From: an uncultured Rhodospirillales bacterium
Lineage (GTDB): Bacteria; Pseudomonadota; Alphaproteobacteria; Acetobacterales; Acetobacteraceae
Direction: 5' to 3'
Assembly: GCA_903835235.1 (NCBI GenBank)
Contig: CAILMF010000082.1
Location: 1-64,000, forward strand
DNA length: 64,000 nt
In this document: one piece after another, positions 58,455 through 64,000 of the stretch
Position numbering within the stretch: the stretch's first letter is position 1
Layout: every line of letters begins with the position of its first letter
Position numbers and translations under genes: made by a program
Notes under the pieces: model-generated
Seen by the model: the letters and a program-made list of their open reading frames with translations, nothing else
Databases searched by the model: none
Told to the model about the DNA's origin: nothing

Positions 58455-58518
58455 CGCGCTTGCGTCGGGCCGCCGGTTACCGTCTTCTTCCTGGCAATAA
58501 ACCAGGGAGGAACGGCGA

Positions 58519-59334
58519 ATGCTGTCCAGGCTCAATCTGTTGCGTGGCGCCGGGCTGGCGTCGGGTTTCGGCCTGCTGGCCGCGCCGGCGGTGGCGCAGA
58601 CCAGCACCGGCCCCATCGGCCCGGCCGACATCATCAAGCGTGGCCGCGCCCGCATCGGCGTGGTCACCGGTGCGCCGCCCTTCGGCATGGTGGACCCGCA
58701 GGGCACGCCGGTGGGCTACGACATCGACATGGCGAACCTGCTGGCCAAGTACCTCGGCGTGCCGGTGGAGATCACCTCGCTGACGCCGCCGTCGCGCATT
58801 CCCGCGCTGGAAGCCGGGCGCGTCGATTTCCTTTGCGCCACGCTGGGCGCCACGCCGGAACGCGCGCGCACGGTGATGTTCACCATGCCTTACAGCGCCT
58901 TCCGCATGATGCTGATGGCGAAGAAGGGCACCGCCATCACCGGCTTCGCCGACCTGGCCGGCAAGCGCGTGGGCGTGCCGCGCGGCACCCCGCAGGAACA
59001 GGCGCTGGTGCGTCGCGCGCCGCGCGGCACCAACATCGTGCGGTTCGAGGATGACGCGACCAGCACCCAGGCGCTGATCGTCGGCCAGGTGGACGCCATC
59101 GGCATTCCCGACACCATCGTGCAGGACATCATCCGCACCCGCCCGGAAGCCGGCGTGGAGGCGAAGTTCCTGATGTTCAACCAGCCCAACTGCATGACGG
59201 TCCGCCGCGACCAGTTCGAGATGCGGCAATGGCTGCAGAACGCCATCTACTTCGCCAAGGGCAGCGGCGAGCTGGACGATATCTGCCAGAAGTGGACCCA
59301 GGCGCCGCTGGCCCCCGACTTGCCGGTGTTCTGA
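58519..59334 (+). CDS. Polar amino-acid ABC transporter substrate-binding protein
   Basis: 271 aa (SBP_bac_3). Signal to about residue 30, then RGRARIGVVTGAPPFGMVDP, GYDIDMANLLAKYLGVPVEI, FLCATLGATPERARTVMFTM and DLAGKRVGVPRGTPQEQALV. It captures a polar amino acid or opine-like compound and passes it to the two permeases downstream. Operon with genes at 59413, 60081 and 60718. Confidence 0.95.
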   Translation: MLSRLNLLRGAGLASGFGLLAAPAVAQTSTGPIGPADIIKRGRARIGVVTGAPPFGMVDPQGTPVGYDIDMANLLAKYLGVPVEITSLTPPSRIPALEAGRVDFLCATLGATPERARTVMFTMPYSAFRMMLMAKKGTAITGFADLAGKRVGVPRGTPQEQALVRRAPRGTNIVRFEDDATSTQALIVGQVDAIGIPDTIVQDIIRTRPEAGVEAKFLMFNQPNCMTVRRDQFEMRQWLQNAIYFAKGSGELDDICQKWTQAPLAPDLPVF

Positions 59335-59412
59335 GCGGCGCACCAGGCCAGCGCGCGGAGGATTGAGATGAGTGTCGAACATCCGCGCCGCCGCGCGCGG
59401 ACGGCCTAGCCG

Positions 59413-60084
59413 ATGGCCTTCGAGTTCCAGTTCCAGCCGGTCCTCGCCCAGTCCGAGGTCCTGCTGGACGGGCTTTACCTGACGCTGGAACTCGCGGGCA
59501 CCGGCATCGTGCTGGGCGGCTTGCTCGGCACGCTGCTGGCGGTGCTGCGCGGCGTGGTGCCGGCGCTGCGCTGGCCCATTGGCGTCTACGTGGAGGTGGT
59601 GCGCAACACGCCCTTCCTGGTGCAGTTGTTCATCGTCTATCTCGGCCTGCCAGAAGCCGGGCTGCGCATGAGTGCCGAGCAGGCAGCCGTCATCACCATG
59701 ACGCTGAACCTTGGCGCCTACGCCACCGAGATTGTCCGCGCCGGGCTTGAGAGCGTGCATAAAAGCCAGATCGAAGCCGGCCTCTCGCTGGCGCTGACCC
59801 GCTGGCAGGTGTTCCGCCACGTGGTGCTGGGGCCGGCGCTGGCGCGGGTCTGGCCGTCGCTGTCCAGCCAGTTCGTGCTGATGCTGCTGTCCTCCTCCGT
59901 CTTCTCCTTCATCTCCGTGCAGGAACTCTCCGGCGCCGCCAGCAACGTCGAGCAGGACACTTTTCGTAGTTTCGAGACCTACATCGTCATCACCGTGCTG
60001 TACCTGGCCATGGCCATGGCGCTGCGGGTGGTGCTGGCGGTGCTGGGCCGCGTGATGTTCGCGGCCCCCGTGCGCGCCCGATGA
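59413..60084 (+). CDS. Amino-acid ABC transporter permease (HisM/GlnP type) 1
   Basis: 223 aa with about five TM helices. LLDGLYLTLELAGTGIVLGG, YVEVVRNTPFLVQLFIVYLG, AYATEIVRAGLESVHKSQIE (EAA loop GLESVHKSQIEAG) mark the HisMQ family. It overlaps permease 2 by 4 nt (ATGA). The two permeases form the heterodimeric channel. Confidence 0.95.
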   Translation: MAFEFQFQPVLAQSEVLLDGLYLTLELAGTGIVLGGLLGTLLAVLRGVVPALRWPIGVYVEVVRNTPFLVQLFIVYLGLPEAGLRMSAEQAAVITMTLNLGAYATEIVRAGLESVHKSQIEAGLSLALTRWQVFRHVVLGPALARVWPSLSSQFVLMLLSSSVFSFISVQELSGAASNVEQDTFRSFETYIVITVLYLAMAMALRVVLAVLGRVMFAAPVRAR

Positions 60085-60737
60085 TCCGCGAGTTCGGCAC
60101 CTCCGAGCTGTGGTTCGTCGTCTCCAGCGCGCGCTGGACCTTGGCGCTGACCTTGATCGCGCTGGGCCTGGGCGGCGTGCTCGGCTTCGTCATCGCACTG
60201 GCCCGCGTGTCGCGCCTGGCGCCGCTGCGCTGGCTGGCCGCCGGTTGGATCGGCCTGGTGCAGGGCGTGCCGGTGCTGATGCTGCTGTTCCTCAGCTACT
60301 ACGGCCTGTCGCTGGCGGGGCTGGACCTGCCGCCGCTGGTCGCGGCCGGCATCTCGCTGTCCTTCTACGCCAGTGGGTTTCTGGGAGAAATCTGGCGCGG
60401 CTGCATCCAATCCGTGCCGTGGCAGCAGTGGGAAGCCAGCGCCGCGCTCGCGCTGAGCCGCGCGCAGCAATACCGCTACGTGGTGCTGCCGCAGGCGGTG
60501 CGGATCGCGGTGCCGCCGACCGTCGGCTTCATCGTGCAACTCGTCAAAAACACGTCGATCGTCTCGATCATCGGCGTGGTGGAACTGGCCCGCGCCGGGC
60601 ACCTGGTCAACAACGCCACCTTCCAGCCGATGCGCGTCTTCTGCGTGGTGGCGCTGGTCTATTTCTGCATCTGCTGGCCGATCTCCCTGGCCGCGCGCTG
60701 GCTGGAAAGGAGGATGCATGTCGGTCGTGCGGGTTGA
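60081..60737 (+). CDS. Amino-acid ABC transporter permease (HisM/GlnP type) 2
   Basis: 218 aa. LALTLIALGLGGVLGFVIAL, GWIGLVQGVPVLMLLFLSYY and the EAA loop region FLGEIWRGCIQSVPWQQWEA define it. Partner of permease 1. Its 3' end overlaps the ATPase gene by 20 nt, so translation is likely coupled. Confidence 0.95.
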   Translation: MIREFGTSELWFVVSSARWTLALTLIALGLGGVLGFVIALARVSRLAPLRWLAAGWIGLVQGVPVLMLLFLSYYGLSLAGLDLPPLVAAGISLSFYASGFLGEIWRGCIQSVPWQQWEASAALALSRAQQYRYVVLPQAVRIAVPPTVGFIVQLVKNTSIVSIIGVVELARAGHLVNNATFQPMRVFCVVALVYFCICWPISLAARWLERRMHVGRAG

Positions 60738-61449
60738 GGGCGTGCGCAAGAGCTACGGCGCGCTGGAGGTGCTGAAGGGCGTCAGCATGCAGGTGGAGCG
60801 CGGCGAGGTCGTCGCCATCATCGGCCGCAGCGGCTCCGGCAAATCCACGCTGCTGCGCTGCCTGAACGGGCTGGAGCCGATCCAGGCCGGGCGGATCGAG
60901 GTGGCCGGCCACACGCTGGACAGCAGCGGGAAAGGCCTGCGCGACCTGCGCAAGGATGTCGGCATCGTCTTCCAGAGCTACAACCTGTTCCCGCATCTGA
61001 AGGTGGGTGAGAACATCATGCTGGCGCCGCGCGTGGTGCTGGGGTGTTCGCGTGCCGAGGCCCGGGCGCGGGCCGAGCAGACCCTGGCGCAGGTCGGCCT
61101 GGCGGAGAAGATCGAGGCCTGGCCGGACAACCTCTCGGGTGGCCAGGCGCAGCGCGTGGCCATTGCGCGTTCACTGGCGATGCAGCCCAAGGTGATGCTG
61201 TTCGACGAAGTCACCAGCGCGCTGGACCCGGAGCTGACCGGGGAGGTGCTGGCCACGCTGGAAGGCCTGGCCCAGGCCGGCATGACCATGCTGCTGGTGA
61301 CGCATGAAATGGCGTTTGCCCGGCGCGTGGCGCACCGCACCGTGTTCATGCACCAGGGCCTGCTGCATGAGGAAGGGCCGTCCGAGGCGCTGTTCTCAGC
61401 GCCCCGCACGGCAGAGTTGCGGCAGTTCCTCAGCGGTGGGTTGAAGTAG
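60718..61449 (+). CDS. Amino-acid ABC transporter ATP-binding protein
   Basis: 243 aa. Walker A GRSGSGKSTLLR, signature LSGGQAQRVAIA, Walker B VMLFDEVTSALDPE and H-loop LLVTHEMAFAR are intact. It energises the transporter formed with the two permeases. The start at 60718 (SVVRVEGVRKSYGALEVLKG) is well conserved despite the overlap. Confidence 0.96.
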   Translation: MSVVRVEGVRKSYGALEVLKGVSMQVERGEVVAIIGRSGSGKSTLLRCLNGLEPIQAGRIEVAGHTLDSSGKGLRDLRKDVGIVFQSYNLFPHLKVGENIMLAPRVVLGCSRAEARARAEQTLAQVGLAEKIEAWPDNLSGGQAQRVAIARSLAMQPKVMLFDEVTSALDPELTGEVLATLEGLAQAGMTMLLVTHEMAFARRVAHRTVFMHQGLLHEEGPSEALFSAPRTAELRQFLSGGLK

Positions 61450-61536
61450 CGGCGCCCAGCCGTTGCTTGCAGGATTGGCCCGCGGTTTCAGCGTTCCGCG
61501 ACAAGCATCAGCCCAGCCGGCACTGGTCCCAGACCC

Positions 61537-61619
61537 GTGCCGAGCCGCCGAATGGCGGCCGCCGGTCGCGCGTCCCGCGCGCCTGCGGCGCGACCCGGCG
61601 TAAGCCAAGCGCGCGGATG
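61537..61619 (-). repeat. 3'-flank structured repeat family, copy 3
   Basis: Plus-strand cores are GTGCCGAGCCGCCGAATGGC (61537-61556) and CGGCGTAAGCCAAGCGCGCG (from 61596), enclosing a GGTCGCGC/GCGCGACC hairpin. Its GAAT-loop stem is CCGCC/GGCGG, versus GGCC/GGCC in the other copies, a compensated change. Strand is given as that of argG, which precedes it. Confidence 0.82.
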
Positions 61620-61650
61620 CGTGCGTCCGGCGTCTCAGGGCAAATAAACG

Positions 61651-61688
61651 CCTGACGATTGGCGGTCAGCAGACCGCCGAGCGTCAGG
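61651..61688 (-). terminator. Terminator hairpin overlapping the argG 3' end
   Basis: Outer CCTGACG/CGTCAGG and inner GGCGGT/ACCGCC stems include the argG stop codon. The minus strand continues CGTTTATTTG, a broken T-rich tail. The layout matches the hairpin at 15197-15240. Confidence 0.8.
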
Positions 61689-62919
61689 TCGCCCCGCCCT
61701 TCCGCCCCGCCATGGCGCCCAGCCGCAGCCGCAGCGCGTTCAGCTTGATGAACCCTTGGGCGTCGAACTGGTCATACGCGCCCTGGTCGTCCTCAAACGT
61801 CACGTGCTTCATGCTGTACAGGCTGTTCGGCGACTGCCGCCCGGTGACGATGGTGTTGCCCTTGTACAGCTTCAGCCGCACCTGGCCGCTGACGCTGTGC
61901 TGGCTCTCATCCACCAGCGCCTGCAGCATGCGGCGTTCCGGGCTGAACCAGAAACCGTTGTACACCAGCTCGGCGTATTTCGGCATCAGGCTGTCCTTCA
62001 GGTGGGCCGCCTCGCGGTCCAGCGTGATGCTCTCCATCGCCCGATGCGCGACGTACAGGATGGTGCCGCCCGGCGTCTCGTAGCAGCCGCGGGACTTCAT
62101 ACCCACAAAACGGTTCTCCACTAGGTCCAGCCGGCCGATGCCGTTGCGCTTGCCCAGCGCGTTCAGCTCGGTCAGCAGCGTCGCCGGGGACATCGCCGTG
62201 CCATTGATCGCCACCGGGTTGCCGGCGAGGAAGTCGATGGTGATCTCCTCGGCCACGTCGGGCGCGTCCTCCGGCCGGATCGTGCGCTGCCACACCATCT
62301 CCGGCGGCGCGTCCCACGGGTCTTCCAGCACCTTACCTTCGGAGGACGAATGCAGCAGGTTGGCGTCCACGCTGAACGGCGCCTCGCCGCGCTTGTCCTT
62401 GGCGATGGGAATCTGGTGCGTCTCGGCGAACTCGATCAGCTTCGTCCGGCTGGTCAAATCCCACTCACGCCACGGCGCGATGATCTTCACGTCCGGCTTC
62501 AGCGAGTAATAGCCGATCTCGAACCGCACCTGGTCGTTGCCCTTGCCGGTCGCGCCATGCGCCACGGTGTCGGCGCCGACTTCCTCGGCAATGCGGATCT
62601 GCTCTTGCGCGATCAGTGGCCGGGCGATGGAGGTGCCCAGCAGGTACATCCCCTCGTACAGCGCATTCATCCGGAACATCGGGAAGACGAAGTCGCGGAC
62701 GAATTCCTCGCGCAGGTCACGGATAAAAATGTTCTCGGGCTTGATGCCCAGCAGCAGCGCCTTGTCGCGCGCCGGGCCCAGCTCCTCGCCCTGGCCCAGG
62801 TCGGCGGTGAAGGTCACCACCTCGCAGGCATAGGTGGTCTGCAACCATTTCAGGATGACGCTGGTGTCCAGGCCGCCGGAATAGGCCAGCACTACCTTCT
62901 TCACGTCCTTAACCCGCAT
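61684..62919 (-). CDS. argG: Argininosuccinate synthase
   Basis: 411 aa. ATP pyrophosphatase motif [20 protein letters not shown], then [39 protein letters not shown] and [11 protein letters not shown], all highly conserved. It joins citrulline and aspartate to argininosuccinate in arginine synthesis. ATG 62919 is preferred to TTG 62928. The next gene upstream is divergent. A structured repeat follows the terminator. Confidence 0.97.
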   Translation of the reverse strand: MRVKDVKKVVLAYSGGLDTSVILKWLQTTYACEVVTFTADLGQGEELGPARDKALLLGIKPENIFIRDLREEFVRDFVFPMFRMNALYEGMYLLGTSIARPLIAQEQIRIAEEVGADTVAHGATGKGNDQVRFEIGYYSLKPDVKIIAPWREWDLTSRTKLIEFAETHQIPIAKDKRGEAPFSVDANLLHSSSEGKVLEDPWDAPPEMVWQRTIRPEDAPDVAEEITIDFLAGNPVAINGTAMSPATLLTELNALGKRNGIGRLDLVENRFVGMKSRGCYETPGGTILYVAHRAMESITLDREAAHLKDSLMPKYAELVYNGFWFSPERRMLQALVDESQHSVSGQVRLKLYKGNTIVTGRQSPNSLYSMKHVTFEDDQGAYDQFDAQGFIKLNALRLRLGAMAGRKGGAT

Positions 62920-63020
62920 CGCGCCCAAACCCTCTTGATGAAGTCCGCCGCTGATAGCCCCGCCAAAGGCCTTGCGGCAAGGCTGCCCCCTGTGTTTCCA
63001 TCACGAAGATGGGATATCAC

Positions 63021-63032
63021 ATACAATTGTAT
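63021..63032. promoter_or_regulatory. 12-bp perfect palindrome in the argG divergent region
   Basis: ATACAATTGTAT, unusually AT-rich for this window, sits 89-102 bp upstream of argG and just before the ATG at 63036 of the hydrolase. Its shape fits a GntR-type operator, but the regulator is unknown. Confidence 0.45.
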
Positions 63033-63035
63033 CGC

Positions 63036-64000
63036 ATGGCCCCACGGTTGGTGGCGCTGGCCGTGGCGATCCTGCTCTGCATCTCGGTCGGCTGGGCGGC
63101 GCCCGCGGTGCTGGATGTCGCCGCCGTGCCGCAGCTGGGCGCCGAGGGCCGCGCCGACTACGCCCGCTTCCTGCTGCAGGCCACGCCGCGCGCCTTTGCC
63201 CTGGCGCCGGACGGCAATTGGGCCTGGGCCTCCGCCATCGGCAGCCCGGCCGAAACCAATGCCCGCGCGCTCTCGCTCTGCGCCGACTACGCCGGGCAGC
63301 CCTGCGCGCTCTATGCCCAGGACCTGGCCGTGGTCTGGCCGGGGCGGGAGAGCCACCCCGCCCCGGCGCCCACCCTGCCGCTGCTGGCCGGCACCGGCTG
63401 GGCCTTGCAGCCGGATGGCCGCTTCCTGTGGCAGGGCGCCGCCGCCGCCCGCGGTGCCTACATATGGGCGCATGGCCGCGCCGCCGGCGGGCAGGACAGC
63501 CGCGGCAGCCAGCCGCAGCCGCATGCCCGGGTGTTCAACAATGCCGGCTACGACGTGCTGCGCTTCGACCGCGCGCCGGACACCGACGAGACCGACACCG
63601 CCGCCGCCTGGCTGCGCCAGGCGCTGCGCACGCTGCGTGCCCAGGGCTACCAGCGCGTGGTCATGGCCGGGCAGTCCCGTGGCGCCTGGAACGCCTTGCA
63701 GGCCCTGGCCGAGCCTGGCCTGGTGGATGCGGTGGTCGCCATCGCCCCCGCCGCGCACGGCCCGCGCGGCAGCCCGGCCTGGGCCTGGGCGCTGGAGGAC
63801 CTGCTGCGCGTGGTGGCCGCAGCCCGCAGCCCGGCGGCGCGCGTGGCGGTGGCCAATTTCGCCGGCGACGAGTTCGACCCCGACCCGCTGCGCCGCGCCG
63901 GCCTGTTCCGCGGCCTGGTCACGCCGCGCGTTGGCGCGCTGCTGCTGCTGGACCGCCCGCCGGAGGTCAGCGGCCATGGCGGCGGCGCCGACCCGGCCTT
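63036..64000 (+). CDS. Alpha/beta-hydrolase-like secreted protein (partial, runs off the window)
   Basis: At least 321 aa with no stop before the window end. Signal-like start MAPRLVALAVAILLCISVGW, then LSLCADYAGQPCALYAQDLA (paired Cys), AYIWAHGRAAGG, YDVLRFDRAPD, and the nucleophile elbow VVMAGQSRGAWNALQAL (GQSRG), followed by AIAPAAHG. Asp and His partners would lie near VANFAGDEFDPD and SGHGGG. An in-frame ATG at 63009 would add nine residues but spoils the signal. Substrate unknown; possibly a periplasmic esterase or peptidase-like hydrolase. Confidence 0.85.
   Translation, partial: MAPRLVALAVAILLCISVGWAAPAVLDVAAVPQLGAEGRADYARFLLQATPRAFALAPDGNWAWASAIGSPAETNARALSLCADYAGQPCALYAQDLAVVWPGRESHPAPAPTLPLLAGTGWALQPDGRFLWQGAAAARGAYIWAHGRAAGGQDSRGSQPQPHARVFNNAGYDVLRFDRAPDTDETDTAAAWLRQALRTLRAQGYQRVVMAGQSRGAWNALQALAEPGLVDAVVAIAPAAHGPRGSPAWAWALEDLLRVVAAARSPAARVAVANFAGDEFDPDPLRRAGLFRGLVTPRVGALLLLDRPPEVSGHGGGADPA

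Noticed and set aside
1-64000. tRNA or rRNA genes
   Set aside because: No T-arm-like GGTTCGAATCC sequence with a matching acceptor stem and no rRNA-like stretch was found in the intergenic regions. A tRNAscan run would settle it.

Overview
The window is very GC-rich (roughly 70 percent by eye) and densely coded. It contains a GcrA cell-cycle regulator, an HIG1-type twin-transmembrane protein, five orphan Bug-type (TctC) periplasmic binding proteins and many CoA-dependent catabolic genes. Together these point to an alphaproteobacterial chromosome, most likely an Acetobacteraceae member of the Roseomonas type. This is inferred from gene content, not from a marker-gene alignment. No rRNA, tRNA, CRISPR array, prophage or insertion-sequence transposase was found.

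Layout. 1-3.2 kb (minus): a translationally coupled operon of a small AtzG-like protein, an amidase, a Bug binding protein and a GlcG/HbpS protein. Its leader carries an intrinsic terminator. 3.4-5.5 kb (plus): CaiB CoA-transferase and HMG-CoA-lyase-type enzyme. 5.7-10.1 kb: lipoprotein amidohydrolase, CHAP protein, small membrane protein, Bug protein, lone tatA. 10.2-12.0 kb: methionine salvage mtnB-mtnD-mtnC. 12.3-14.4 kb: urate catabolism (HIU hydrolase, then a PuuE-UraD fusion). 14.4-17.2 kb (minus): thioesterase and two Bug proteins. 17.4-22.4 kb: corA, a secreted HExxH protein, formamidase, gcrA, SYLF lipoprotein. 22.5-25.3 kb: YcgN, DHDPS-family aldolase, cupin, then a coupled cassette of three unknown genes. 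25.3-28.7 kb (minus): BcsA-like PilZ glycosyltransferase with an HlyD-type adaptor. 28.9-33.7 kb: YgjP-type peptidase, HIG1 protein, large MscS channel, AzlCD. 33.8-38.2 kb: SDR, MBL hydrolase, two VOC proteins, RecX, GlcG-like protein, Rieske protein. 38.4-43.6 kb: a MarR-regulated catabolic operon (NicX-like dioxygenase, alpha/beta hydrolase, acyl-CoA dehydrogenase, acyl-CoA ligase). 43.6-48.6 kb: epimerase, PanE-like reductase, BKACE enzyme, LysR and SbtA-like permease. 48.7-52.5 kb: DUF4394 protein, IalB-like protein with ECF sigma and anti-sigma, aldo-keto reductase. 52.6-55.3 kb (minus): nitrogen module glnK-amtB-porin with a sigma-54 promoter. 55.4-64 kb: UbiH-like hydroxylase, PaiB, Bug protein, polar amino-acid ABC transporter, argG, and an alpha/beta hydrolase cut by the window end.

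Non-coding DNA is the most distinctive part. At least four dispersed palindromic repeat families sit between genes. (1) A two-hairpin AGAGCA element has 2 copies. (2) A CTGATCCGC...GGTGAATCAG element has 5 copies. (3) A 3'-flank element with a GAAT-loop hairpin has 3 copies, all in the same orientation relative to the preceding gene. (4) A CCCTCCCCC/GGGGGAGGG palindrome is found only at convergent gene junctions. In four places the TAG of an element is also the stop codon of the upstream gene. Eight short tandem arrays (7- to 34-bp units) add to this.

The best candidates for undescribed biology are the leader terminator and structured region at 3.15-3.42 kb, the structured 3'-flank repeat family, and the three-gene cassette at 24.36-25.29 kb.
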